Shown: one piece after another, positions 1-6,886 of the stretch | How positions within the stretch are numbered: the first letter of the stretch is position 1 | How the letters are laid out: each line of letters starts with the position of its first letter | Translations under genes and position numbers: made by a program | Source of the DNA: an uncultured Prevotella sp. | GTDB taxonomy: Bacteria > Bacteroidota > Bacteroidia > Bacteroidales > Bacteroidaceae | Length of the DNA stretch: 23,707 nucleotides | Assembly: GCF_900549175.1 (NCBI RefSeq) | Contig: NZ_URNN01000038.1 | Location: forward strand, 1-23,707 | Direction: 5' to 3' | Notes under the pieces: model-generated | Database searches by the model: none | Told to the model about the DNA's origin: nothing | What the model saw: the letters and a program-made list of their open reading frames with translations, nothing else

Positions 1-3
1 CGG

Positions 4-39
4 CGCCGGGTGCCGGCGGTATTTTGCCGGCACCCGGCG
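4..39. terminator. strong GC-rich stem-loop at the window edge
   Basis: A perfect 14-bp inverted repeat (4-17 with 26-39) encloses an 8-nt loop, GGTATTTT. No T-run follows on the + strand, and the minus-strand continuation lies outside the window, so this may be the end of an upstream gene or a structured spacer. A weaker 6-bp pairing (35-40 with 50-55) would compete with the right arm. Confidence 0.5.
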
Positions 40-78
40 GCTTAAACTTCCGCCGCTTAACAATATTTTCAATACTTG

Positions 79-111
79 TTTCTTAATTGTTGATAATAAT
101 TGTTATCTTTG
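79..111 (+). promoter_or_regulatory. Bacteroidetes-type promoter for the epimerase/MmdA operon
   Basis: TATCTTTG at 104-111 matches the Bacteroidetes -7 consensus TAnnTTTG exactly. A TTTC at 79-82 sits 21 nt upstream, at the distance expected for the -33 element (consensus TTTG). The predicted transcription start near 118 gives a leader of about 38 nt before the ATG at 156. The surrounding DNA is very AT-rich, unlike the genes. Confidence 0.65.
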
Positions 112-155
112 CAGCCAATGTTAAAATAAACCGTTTTATATAAAAGGTATAATAT

Positions 156-560
156 ATGAAGATTTCGCATATAGAACATTTGGGAATCGCTGTGCAGAGC
201 ATAGAGGAGTCCCTGCCTTATTTCGAGGAAGTATTGGGCTTGAAGTGTTACAACGTGGAGGTGGTTGAAGACCAGAAGGTGAAGACCGCTTTCCTGAAGT
301 GTGGTGAAGTGAAGCTGGAACTTCTCGAGCCGACATCGCCCGAAAGCACCATCCAGAAGTGGCTCGACAAGGGCAACCACGGCGTACATCATGTGGCATT
401 TGCCGTTGAGGACGGAGTGGCCAACGCCTTGGCCGAGTGCGACGAGAAGGGAATCAGGCTCATCGACAAGGCTCCGCGCAAGGGTGCCGAGAACCTCAAC
501 ATCGCCTTCCTGCACCCAAAATCGACAGTGGGAATACTTACAGAACTTTGTGAACATTAA
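156..560 (+). CDS. mce: methylmalonyl-CoA epimerase
   Basis: This 134-residue glyoxalase/VOC-fold protein interconverts (R)- and (S)-methylmalonyl-CoA, linking the B12-dependent mutase to the carboxyltransferase encoded next. Metal ligands expected in this family are visible: His8 in the opening HLGIAV strand, Glu55 in LELLEP, His79 in VHHVAF and Glu130 in the closing LTELCEH strand. The length is normal for bacterial epimerases. The ATG at 156 is the only start that places the first beta strand at the N-terminus. The gene is first in a + strand cluster and ends 25 nt before mmdA. The assignment is firm; the direction of flux in vivo cannot be read from sequence. Confidence 0.95.
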   Translation: MKISHIEHLGIAVQSIEESLPYFEEVLGLKCYNVEVVEDQKVKTAFLKCGEVKLELLEPTSPESTIQKWLDKGNHGVHHVAFAVEDGVANALAECDEKGIRLIDKAPRKGAENLNIAFLHPKSTVGILTELCEH

Positions 561-585
561 CAAACAAGAACATATAACGACAATA

Positions 586-2151
586 ATGAGCAAGCAATTA
601 GAAAAGATCAAGCAGCTTATAGAGAAGCGTGAACAGGCTCGTCTCGGTGGAGGAGAGAAGGCTATAGAGAAACAGCATGCACGTGGCAAGTATACGGCAC
701 GCGAGCGTATCAGCATGTTGCTTGACGAAGGCAGTTTCGAAGAGTACGACATGTTCAAGCTGCATCGTTGCACCAACTTCGGAATGGAGAAGAAACAGTA
801 TCTGGGCGACGGCGTGGTGGCCGGTTCGGGAACAATCGACGGACGTCTGGTTTTCATATTCGCACAGGATTTCACCGTCAACGGAGGCTCGCTTTCGGAG
901 ACCATGTCGCAGAAGATATGCAAGGTGATGGATATGGCCATGAAGATGGGAGCCCCCGTCATCGGCATCAACGACTCGGGCGGTGCACGCATACAGGAGG
1001 GTATCTGCGCTTTGGCCGGCTACGGAGAGATATTCGAGCGCAACATCCTCGCTTCGGGTGTGATACCGCAGATTAGCGGAATCTTCGGCCCGTGCGCCGG
1101 CGGTGCCGTTTATTCTCCGGCCCTTACCGACTTCACCCTGATGATGGAAAACACGTCGTACATGTTCCTTACAGGTCCGAAGGTGGTGAAGACTGTCACC
1201 GGCGAGGACATCGACCAGGAGCATCTGGGAGGCGCAAGCGTGCATGCCACCAAGAGCGGCGTGACACACTTCACGGCATCTACCGAGGAAGAGGGTCTGC
1301 AGATGATAAAGACACTGTTGAGCTACATCCCCTCCAACAATATGGAGACGGCTCCGCGGAAGAAGTGCGAAGACCCCATCGACCGTCTGGAGGACAGTCT
1401 CAACGAGATAATACCCGAGAACCCCAACGAGGCATACGACATGTACAAGGTGATAGGCTCTGTTGTAGATGACGGCGAGTTCTTTGAGGTTCAGCCCAAG
1501 TTCGCACGCAACATCATCGTGGGTTTTGCCCGCTTCAACGGACAGAGCGTGGGTATCGTGGCCAACCAGCCGTCATGCTACGCCGGTGTGCTCGATGTGA
1601 ACGCCAGCCGCAAGGGTGCACGCTTCGTGCGTTTCTGCGACGCTTTCAACATTCCCATCGTATCGCTCGTCGACGTTCCGGGATTCCTTCCGGGTACGGG
1701 TCAGGAGTACAATGCCGTCATCCTGCACGGAGCGAAGCTGCTCTACGCCTACGGCGAGGCCACAGTGCCTAAGATTACCGTTACGTTGCGCAAGAGCTAC
1801 GGCGGAAGCCACATCGTGATGGGATGCAAGCAGCTGCGTGCCGACCTCAACTATGCATGGCCGTCGGCAGAGATTGCCGTGATGGGCGCTTCGGGTGCCG
1901 TTGCCGTGCTCAGTGCCAAAGAGGCCAAAGCAAAGAAAGAAGCCGGCGAAGACGTCAAGGCCTTCCTTGCAGAGAAGGAGGATGAGTATACAGAGATGTT
2001 TGCCAACCCCTATCAGGCTGCAAAGTACGGTTACATCGATGATGTGATAGAGCCGCGCAACACCCGTTTCCGCATCTGCCGCGCCCTGGCACAGCTTGCC
2101 ACCAAGCGTGAGAGCCTGCCGGCCAAGAAGCACGGAAACATCCCGATGTAA
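586..2151 (+). CDS. mmdA: methylmalonyl-CoA decarboxylase / propionyl-CoA carboxylase carboxyltransferase subunit
   Basis: This 521-residue protein is the biotin-dependent carboxyltransferase that moves CO2 between methylmalonyl-CoA and carrier-bound biotin. It has the two crotonase-like halves of the family: NDSGGARIQEG (129-139) and GPCAGGAVYSPA (168-179) form the N-terminal acyl-CoA/oxyanion region, and YGGSHIVMG followed by AWPSAEIAVMG lies in the C-terminal half. The reading frame stays open upstream from 391, but that stretch lies over the epimerase gene; the ATG at 586 gives the usual MSKQLEKI-type start. Sequence alone cannot separate a Na+-pumping decarboxylase alpha subunit from an ATP-driven propionyl-CoA carboxylase beta subunit. 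The MmdE-like and carrier genes beside it favour the decarboxylase lineage, while the missing mmdB leaves the choice open. Confidence 0.93.
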   Translation: MSKQLEKIKQLIEKREQARLGGGEKAIEKQHARGKYTARERISMLLDEGSFEEYDMFKLHRCTNFGMEKKQYLGDGVVAGSGTIDGRLVFIFAQDFTVNGGSLSETMSQKICKVMDMAMKMGAPVIGINDSGGARIQEGICALAGYGEIFERNILASGVIPQISGIFGPCAGGAVYSPALTDFTLMMENTSYMFLTGPKVVKTVTGEDIDQEHLGGASVHATKSGVTHFTASTEEEGLQMIKTLLSYIPSNNMETAPRKKCEDPIDRLEDSLNEIIPENPNEAYDMYKVIGSVVDDGEFFEVQPKFARNIIVGFARFNGQSVGIVANQPSCYAGVLDVNASRKGARFVRFCDAFNIPIVSLVDVPGFLPGTGQEYNAVILHGAKLLYAYGEATVPKITVTLRKSYGGSHIVMGCKQLRADLNYAWPSAEIAVMGASGAVAVLSAKEAKAKKEAGEDVKAFLAEKEDEYTEMFANPYQAAKYGYIDDVIEPRNTRFRICRALAQLATKRESLPAKKHGNIPM

Positions 2152-2185
2152 CAAACAGGTATCGGACTTTTTATAATCAACTCTT

Positions 2186-2338
2186 ATGAACAATAAGGAA
2201 GTATATGCTGCAATAGCATTGGCTTTGCACGAGTTTGAGGGCAACAACGTACACGACAGCGAGTCCGGCAAGATAACCATTGTGGGGCGCGACACGCAGT
2301 GGAACGGACATGCCCTGCAGATGACGGCACGGCCATAA
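2186..2338 (+). CDS. MmdE/OadG C-terminal-tail-like small subunit (50 aa)
   Basis: The ATG at 2186 opens a 50-codon frame ending in TAA at 2336-2338, filling the gap between mmdA and the biotin carrier gene. The product starts MNNKEVYAAIALALHEFEG, continues with NVHDSESGKITI and ends with QWNGHALQMTARP. This resembles the cytoplasmic tail of OadG/MmdD subunits (an AAIAxAL helix, a VHD segment, then a short aromatic and basic end) and the free epsilon subunit MmdE of Veillonella, known to resemble the delta-subunit C-terminus. In those enzymes the small subunit helps assemble the complex. No transmembrane helix is present, unlike a full gamma/delta subunit. The gene starts 34 nt after mmdA and ends 25 nt before the carrier gene, with no clear Shine-Dalgarno. 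The homology is judged by eye. Confidence 0.75.
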   Translation: MNNKEVYAAIALALHEFEGNNVHDSESGKITIVGRDTQWNGHALQMTARP

Positions 2339-2363
2339 AACAACAAAGGTAAGACATACTGAC

Positions 2364-2789
2364 ATGAAAGAGTATAAATATACAATCAACGGAAACAAGT
2401 ATGAGGTTGTCATCGGTGACATCGTCGACAATATTGCCAGCGTAACCGTAAACGGTGAAGACTATAAGGTGGAGATGGAGCGTGAGGAAAAGAAGGTTGA
2501 AAAGCCGAAAGTGGTACGCCCCGTGGCTGCCGCCGAGCCGGCTTCACCTGCAGCCGGCGGTGCAAGGACAAATGCACAGAACGCTGTCAAGTCTCCGCTG
2601 CCGGGTGTGATAACGGAAATAAAGGTTGCTGTGGGCGATGAAGTTGCCGCAGGAGACACCGTTGTTGTGCTTGAGGCAATGAAGATGGCCAACAACCTTG
2701 AAGCGGAGAAAGCCGGCAAGGTGACGGCAATCTGCGTTCAGGAGGGCCAGAGCGTCATGGAAGGCGATGCCTTGGTAGTGATTGAATAA
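2364..2789 (+). CDS. mmdC: biotin carboxyl carrier subunit (MmdC/OadA-tail type)
   Basis: This 141-residue biotin/lipoyl-domain protein carries the carboxyl group on biotin attached to Lys107 in the classic AMKM motif (105-108). The N-terminal 45 residues are a small beta-rich segment (YKYTINGNKYEV), a Pro/Ala-rich flexible linker spans about 46-75, and the biotinyl domain runs from about 75 to 141, starting VKSPLPGVI. This three-part layout is typical of carriers in Na+-pumping decarboxylases. It is the last gene of the cluster: no mmdB/oadB follows, only a strong hairpin and then panD on the other strand. Assignment as a biotin carrier is firm; the partner enzyme is inferred from position. 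Confidence 0.92.
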   Translation: MKEYKYTINGNKYEVVIGDIVDNIASVTVNGEDYKVEMEREEKKVEKPKVVRPVAAAEPASPAAGGARTNAQNAVKSPLPGVITEIKVAVGDEVAAGDTVVVLEAMKMANNLEAEKAGKVTAICVQEGQSVMEGDALVVIE

Positions 2790-2792
2790 GGG

Positions 2793-2833
2793 AAGAGACA
2801 GCGGAGCCTGTGCGTGTCACGGCTCCGCCTCTT
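2793..2833 (+). terminator. first hairpin after the biotin carrier gene
   Basis: GCGGAGCC (2801-2808) pairs with GGCTCCGC (2821-2828), and AAGAG (2793-2797) pairs with CTCTT (2829-2833) around a 3-nt bulge. It begins three bases after the stop codon and is followed at once by the much stronger hairpin at 2837, giving two stem-loops in series. Confidence 0.4.
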
Positions 2834-2836
2834 GAT

Positions 2837-2885
2837 AAAAAACAATCCCCGCCGTTTCAAACGAAACGGCGGGGATTGTTTTTTT
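2837..2885. terminator. bidirectional intrinsic terminator between mmdC and panD
   Basis: A perfect 22-bp stem (2837-2858 with 2863-2884) closes on the loop AAAC. The stem has a GC-rich core flanked by A-runs on one side and T-runs on the other, so it ends in a U-tract when read on either strand. It sits between the convergent mmdC and panD genes. Confidence 0.92.
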
Positions 2886-2900
2886 GCAGGATGGCAAGGT

Positions 2901-3245
2901 CTAAAGCTTGTTTCCTTCTTTGGGGAACACCACGGACGGCTTGAAGCTTTTCGCCTCTTCAAAATCCATCAGGGCATACGATATGATGATACATACATCG
3001 CCTACCTGGACCTTTCGTGCTGCGGCACCGTTGAGACAGATACAACCCGAACCACGCTCACCCTTTATTATATAGGTTTCAAAACGCTCTCCGTTGTTGT
3101 TGTTTACTATCTGGACCTTTTCTCCGGCAATCATTCCGGCTGCATCCATCAAGTCCTCGTCGATAGTTATACTGCCCATGTAGTTGAGGTTTGCCTCGGT
3201 CACGGTCACGCAGTGAAGCTTCGACTTCAATACATTAATCATCAT
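2901..3245 (-). CDS. panD: aspartate 1-decarboxylase
   Basis: This 114-residue pyruvoyl-dependent proenzyme converts L-aspartate to beta-alanine for pantothenate and CoA synthesis. Self-cleavage is expected between Gly24 and Ser25 in NYMGSITID, the same numbering as the E. coli enzyme, which supports the ATG at 3245 over the adjacent in-frame ATG at 3242. LNGAAARKVQVGD is the conserved C-terminal half motif. The start codon overlaps the panC stop in an ATGA, so translation is probably coupled to panC. Its 3' end runs into the shared 22-bp terminator. CoA supply suits the acyl-CoA chemistry encoded next door, although the two units are convergent rather than co-transcribed. Confidence 0.96.
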   Translation of the reverse strand: MMINVLKSKLHCVTVTEANLNYMGSITIDEDLMDAAGMIAGEKVQIVNNNNGERFETYIIKGERGSGCICLNGAAARKVQVGDVCIIISYALMDFEEAKSFKPSVVFPKEGNKL

Positions 3246-4096
3246 TGTTCTTTATACTTTATGTGATCAATCAGTCTTATGGGTTTGTTTCCGCAATACA
3301 CAGTTATGCATCCCACTGCATAAGGCGTGTCTTCCCACGTCAGGATGTCTTGAAGCGTGAGCCCGTCGACAATAGAGAAGTATTCCACTTTCAGGCCGTC
3401 AACGGCGTTGATGCTCTCCACCACGTAGTCGTGTGTTTCCTGTACGGTGTGGCTTGCGGAGTAGGCGATGCTGGCCTTCAGTGCCTTGTATATCTGAGGG
3501 GCTATGGCCCGCTCTTCGGGTGACAGCAGCGAATTGCGACTGGAGAGTGCCAGACCGTCGCTGTCGCGTACGATGGGACATTCGGCTATCTTGACATTGA
3601 TGTTCAGGTCGCGCACCATGGCCTTGACCACGGCTATCTGCTGCCAGTCTTTCTCGCCGAAGTAAGCCACATCGGGTTCGGTTATGTAGAACAGGCGGCT
3701 CACAATCTGGCATACGCCGTTGAAGTGTCCCGGACGGTGTGCTCCTTCCATGACGGTGGTTATGGGAGGATATTCGAAGTGGCGTGTGTCGGGTTCGGGG
3801 TAAATCTCGTCCACGGAGGGGGCGAAAACGTAGTCCGCGCCGCAGCTCTCTATCACGGCACTGTCGGCCTCAAGGTTGCGCGGGTAGTTCTTGAGGTCGT
3901 TCTTGTCGTTGAATTGTGTGGGGTTGACGAAAACGGAAACCACCGTGACGTCGTTTTCTGACACGCTCGTCTTTATGAGCGAGGCATGTCCTTCGTGGAG
4001 TGCACCCATGGTTGGCACCAGTCCAATTTTCTTGCCCTTCTTGCGAACATCCGATAGTTCGTTTTGAATATCGGCAATTTTATGAAAAACTTTCAT
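3242..4096 (-). CDS. panC: pantothenate synthetase (pantoate--beta-alanine ligase)
   Basis: This enzyme joins pantoate to the beta-alanine made by PanD, using ATP through a pantoyl-adenylate intermediate. Family motifs are clear in the 284-residue product: PTMGALHEGHASL (28-40, nucleotide-binding HIGH-like), VFVNPTQF (55-62), FGEKDWQQ, and LSSRNS. The frame can be extended to a TTG at 4126, but the ATG at 4096 (MKVFHKIADIQ) matches where the family begins and leaves room for a promoter. panC and panD form a two-gene operon with a 4-nt overlap. The hydroxymethyltransferase gene panB is not in the window. Confidence in function is very high; the start codon is slightly less certain. Confidence 0.95.
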   Translation of the reverse strand: MKVFHKIADIQNELSDVRKKGKKIGLVPTMGALHEGHASLIKTSVSENDVTVVSVFVNPTQFNDKNDLKNYPRNLEADSAVIESCGADYVFAPSVDEIYPEPDTRHFEYPPITTVMEGAHRPGHFNGVCQIVSRLFYITEPDVAYFGEKDWQQIAVVKAMVRDLNINVKIAECPIVRDSDGLALSSRNSLLSPEERAIAPQIYKALKASIAYSASHTVQETHDYVVESINAVDGLKVEYFSIVDGLTLQDILTWEDTPYAVGCITVYCGNKPIRLIDHIKYKEQ

Positions 4097-4134
4097 GTCG
4101 TGTAAACGATTTAATGTTTCAGTCAAATTGGGTG

Positions 4135-4166
4135 CAAAATAACAACATTTTTGCCAAATAAGGAAA
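4135..4166 (-). promoter_or_regulatory. possible panCD promoter
   Basis: On the minus strand TTATTTTG (4142-4135) matches the -7 consensus TAnnTTTG at all but the second position. TTTC (4166-4163) lies 20 nt upstream as a weak -33 element. The leader to the panC ATG would be about 30 nt. Support is weak but the position is right. Confidence 0.35.
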
Positions 4167-4248
4167 GATTATAGTAAAAATATGCCAAAATCGGGGGTGA
4201 TTTCCCTAAAAAGGGTTGCCGATATGATAAAATGCCAAAAAAAAATCG

Positions 4249-4256
4249 TAACTTTG
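4249..4256 (+). promoter_or_regulatory. -7 element for the GT5-like/DUF4270 operon
   Basis: TAACTTTG is a perfect match to the Bacteroidetes -7 consensus and is identical to the gdhA and lon boxes in this window. It is 21 nt upstream of the ATG at 4278, so the leader would be only about 14 nt. No convincing TTTG is seen about 20 nt upstream. Confidence 0.6.
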
Positions 4257-4277
4257 CACTAAGTTAAATATCATGTC

Positions 4278-5084
4278 ATGGCAAAGAAAATATTATTCAT
4301 CAATCAAGAAATCTCCCCGTATGTACCTGATAGCGCACTCTCGCTGATGGGACGCAACCTCCCGCAGAACATGCAGGAAAAAGGCTACGAGATACGTACG
4401 TTCATGCCGAAATGGGGAAATATCAACGAACGGCGCGGACAGTTGCACGAGGTTATCAGGCTGTCGGGAATGAATCTGATCATCGACGATACAGATCATC
4501 CGCTGATTATCAAGGTGGCTTCCATCCAGGCGTCAAGAATACAGGTGTATTTCATCGACAACGACGATTATTTCTCAAAGCGTCTGATGGCGTCGGACGA
4601 GAACGGTGAAGAGTATTCGGATAACGGGGAACGCGCCATCTTCTTTGCCCGTGGTGTGCTCGAAACTGTAAAGAAGCTTAGATGGGTGCCCGACATCATC
4701 CACTGTCAGGGATGGATGAGTGCCGTCGTTCCGCTCTATGTGAAGATGGCATATCGTGACGAGCCGTCCTTCGCCAACACAAAGGTTGTGACGTCGATCT
4801 TCGGCAGGAGTCTGAAGAATGGCGTGGGAGACAACTTCAAGGAGTGTCTGAAGTTCCGTGACGTGAATGGCGGTGTGCTTGAGAAGTATGCCGACAACTT
4901 CGATTTCGGAGAGCTGGCAAAGCTGGCCATCGACTATTCCGACGGTGTGATAGAGGCAGAGAAGAGCGTGGAGGCGGAGTGGGCGGACTATACTTCGCAG
5001 AAGAACATCCCCCTGCTCAAATATCCCGGTGAGGATTTTGCAGACTCTTATGCAGCCTTCTACGACAGTATATGCAATGATTAG
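4278..5084 (+). CDS. glycogen/starch synthase N-terminal-domain-like protein (GT5-like, probably not catalytic)
   Basis: This 268-residue protein resembles only the N-terminal Rossmann domain of GT5 glycogen synthases: MAKKILFINQEISPY at the start and a DIIHCQGWMSAVVPLYVK segment (139-156) where true enzymes have an HDW-type motif. The opening ADP-glucose-binding KTGGL motif is absent, replaced by VPDSALSLMGRNLP (16-29), and there is no C-terminal GT-B domain, since full GlgA is about 470-480 residues or more. Automatic pipelines would probably call it glycogen synthase; I doubt that activity. It lies divergent from panC and 54 nt ahead of a DUF4270 lipoprotein, probably in one transcript. 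Real alternatives are a binding or regulatory protein or a family-specific relic. The frame is intact, so it is not a simple pseudogene. Confidence 0.75.
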   Translation: MAKKILFINQEISPYVPDSALSLMGRNLPQNMQEKGYEIRTFMPKWGNINERRGQLHEVIRLSGMNLIIDDTDHPLIIKVASIQASRIQVYFIDNDDYFSKRLMASDENGEEYSDNGERAIFFARGVLETVKKLRWVPDIIHCQGWMSAVVPLYVKMAYRDEPSFANTKVVTSIFGRSLKNGVGDNFKECLKFRDVNGGVLEKYADNFDFGELAKLAIDYSDGVIEAEKSVEAEWADYTSQKNIPLLKYPGEDFADSYAAFYDSICND

Positions 5085-5138
5085 TGTGTTAATCATAATC
5101 AAATAAGGATAATATATCATTTAAGATTCAACACTTCA

Positions 5139-6605
5139 ATGATGAAAATGAAATTTCTGTCAGGAGTCGTATTCACTTCGATTCTTTTGGTTTCGTGCGA
5201 TGACAATACTGACACTTTGGGCAATTCGCTTACCAATAATGTAGACCAGTTTCAGATTATAACTGACACATTTGATGTGAAGACAAGATCGGTGGTTGTT
5301 GATTCTGTCTTGTCACGCAGTCAGTACAGCTATCTCGGGCATGTGAAAGACAACGAGACGGGAACGTATGTAACGAGCAACTACACCACTCAGTTTGCCG
5401 TGATGGAATCATTTGACGGAATGGCGATGCTGCCGGAGGAAGACAGTATATGCAGCCGCAACGCCGCAGGAAAGGTGATGGCCGACTCGTGCCGTATACA
5501 GGTGTATTTCTATTCGTCGATGGGAGACTCGCTGAACCCCATGAAGTTGACGGCGTACGAGTTGAAGACACCGGTGCGCGAGAACGAACTCTATTACACC
5601 AACTTCAATCCGGAGCGTGAAGGCTTGGTGCGTACGGATGACAAGGCCCTGAAGATAAACAAGGTATACACTCCGGTCGACCTCAATCTGAAGGACAGCC
5701 TGCGTGACAAGATTATCGACAAGACAAACATGGAGACGGTCTCGATACCGTTGAACCAGCGGTATTATGACGTTGACGGAAATGAATATGAGAATTACGG
5801 TACATACATACTGAGGAAGTATTATGAGAATCCCGCTTTCTTCAAGAACTCATACAACTTCGTCCATAACGTGTGCCCCGGTTTCTATATCAAGTCGACA
5901 GACGGAGTGGGGGTGATGTCGGAGGTTTATCTCACAGATCTTGTAACCTATTATCAGTATGAAAGCGGAGATACGGTCTATACAGGCTCGCTGTTGCTGT
6001 CGGGAACCAAGGAGGTTCTGCAGACAACCAATATAGAAAACGACCGCGAACGGATTGAGCAGCTTGCCGCAGACAGCTCCTGCACATATCTGAAAGCCCC
6101 CGCCGGCATATTCACCGAAGTGACACTGCCGGTGGACGAGATAAAGCTGGGGCATGAGCGCGATACGGTGAGCTCGGCCAAGATAGTGTTCAACCGCATC
6201 AATGCCGATGCCGGTGTGGAAAGCCCGTTTGCCGCGCCCACGCAGATTCTCATGATTCCGAAAGACAGTCTGTACAACTTCTTTGAGGAAAACAATCTGC
6301 CCGACAACAAGGTCTCGTTTGTGTCTTCGTACAACACGAAGTACAACACATACACTTTCAACAATATCTCGACGCTGATATCCAAGATGTATGAGGACAA
6401 ACAGAACGGTACGGCCTCCGAAAACTGGAACAAGGTGGTGCTGGTGCCCATCACCATATCATACAACGAATCGTCATCGGCATCGTCGGTGACAAACGTT
6501 TCAAACGAGATGTCGCTGTGCAGCACACGTCTGGTGGGCGGCTACCGCAACGGACGCAAGCCGATAAGCATAAGCGTGATATACAACAGATTTACGAAAG
6601 ACTGA
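5139..6605 (+). CDS. DUF4270 family lipoprotein
   Basis: The 488-residue product begins with a lipoprotein signal: a short basic N-terminus, a hydrophobic stretch FLSGVVFTSILL and a lipobox LVSC with the lipidated Cys at position 20, followed by Asp-Asp. Asp after the Cys is not a reliable retention signal in Bacteroidetes, so the membrane side is uncertain. The mature part is beta-rich, with many alternating hydrophobic/polar stretches and no transmembrane helix. It matches my memory of the DUF4270 family, which has no established function. The gene lies 54 nt after the GT5-like gene and 12 nt before a 47-residue ORF, suggesting an operon. Either ATG at 5139 or 5142 could be the start; both keep the signal sequence. 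Confidence 0.8.
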   Translation: MMKMKFLSGVVFTSILLVSCDDNTDTLGNSLTNNVDQFQIITDTFDVKTRSVVVDSVLSRSQYSYLGHVKDNETGTYVTSNYTTQFAVMESFDGMAMLPEEDSICSRNAAGKVMADSCRIQVYFYSSMGDSLNPMKLTAYELKTPVRENELYYTNFNPEREGLVRTDDKALKINKVYTPVDLNLKDSLRDKIIDKTNMETVSIPLNQRYYDVDGNEYENYGTYILRKYYENPAFFKNSYNFVHNVCPGFYIKSTDGVGVMSEVYLTDLVTYYQYESGDTVYTGSLLLSGTKEVLQTTNIENDRERIEQLAADSSCTYLKAPAGIFTEVTLPVDEIKLGHERDTVSSAKIVFNRINADAGVESPFAAPTQILMIPKDSLYNFFEENNLPDNKVSFVSSYNTKYNTYTFNNISTLISKMYEDKQNGTASENWNKVVLVPITISYNESSSASSVTNVSNEMSLCSTRLVGGYRNGRKPISISVIYNRFTKD

Positions 6606-6617
6606 CATATACACCTT

Positions 6618-6761
6618 ATGGCTGACAATTATCTGGAGAACAGCAGGGAGAAATACGAAATGCGCAAGCAGGCTTATTTGAAAAAGAGGAAGCACCTGCC
6701 GAAGTCAATGTGCGGCAACACTTACGACACAAGACCCAAGACAGATGACGAGGCACTTTGA
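6618..6761 (+). CDS. small basic conserved-looking protein (47 aa)
   Basis: A 47-codon frame runs from the ATG at 6618, 12 nt after the DUF4270 stop, to a TGA at 6759-6761. The product begins MADNYLENSREKYEMRKQAY, followed by a lysine/arginine-rich stretch (KKRKHLPKS) and a polar acidic tail. It should be a charged, mostly helical soluble peptide with no membrane segment. I recall short Bacteroidales proteins that open with MADNYLE, sometimes mislabelled dehydrogenase, but cannot assign a function. It is the last gene before the hairpin at 6779-6810, so it probably ends the GT5-like/DUF4270 transcript. Confidence 0.6.
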   Translation: MADNYLENSREKYEMRKQAYLKKRKHLPKSMCGNTYDTRPKTDDEAL

Positions 6762-6778
6762 TGAGGTATACAGAATTT

Positions 6779-6821
6779 CGGGCGATAAACGGACTTTCCG
6801 TCATCGCCCGCTGTTCTTTTT
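6779..6821 (+). terminator. intrinsic terminator ahead of ligA
   Basis: An 8-bp outer stem (6779-6786 with 6803-6810) encloses a 5-bp inner stem (6789-6793 with 6797-6801) and a CTT loop. A T-rich stretch (6814-6821) follows. It lies just after the 47-aa gene and about 75 nt before the ligA start, so it either ends the upstream operon or acts as an attenuator in a ligA leader. Confidence 0.7.
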
Positions 6822-6886
6822 CATGGTCGGCAGACCGTGCGGCGCAAGGATATGTCATAAATGGAAAGCAACATAAATTGTTCATT

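Noticed and set aside
391..585. Upstream extension of mmdA by 65 codons
   Set aside because: It lies over the epimerase gene in another frame and over the spacer. The ATG at 586 gives the normal family N-terminus.
4278..5084. Calling this gene a functional glycogen synthase (glgA)
   Set aside because: It lacks the KTGGL donor-binding motif and the whole C-terminal domain, so the enzyme name would mislead.
6758..6886. Upstream extension of ligA by 43 codons
   Set aside because: It would translate through a terminator-like hairpin and has no counterpart in DNA ligases; the ATG at 6887 matches the family start.
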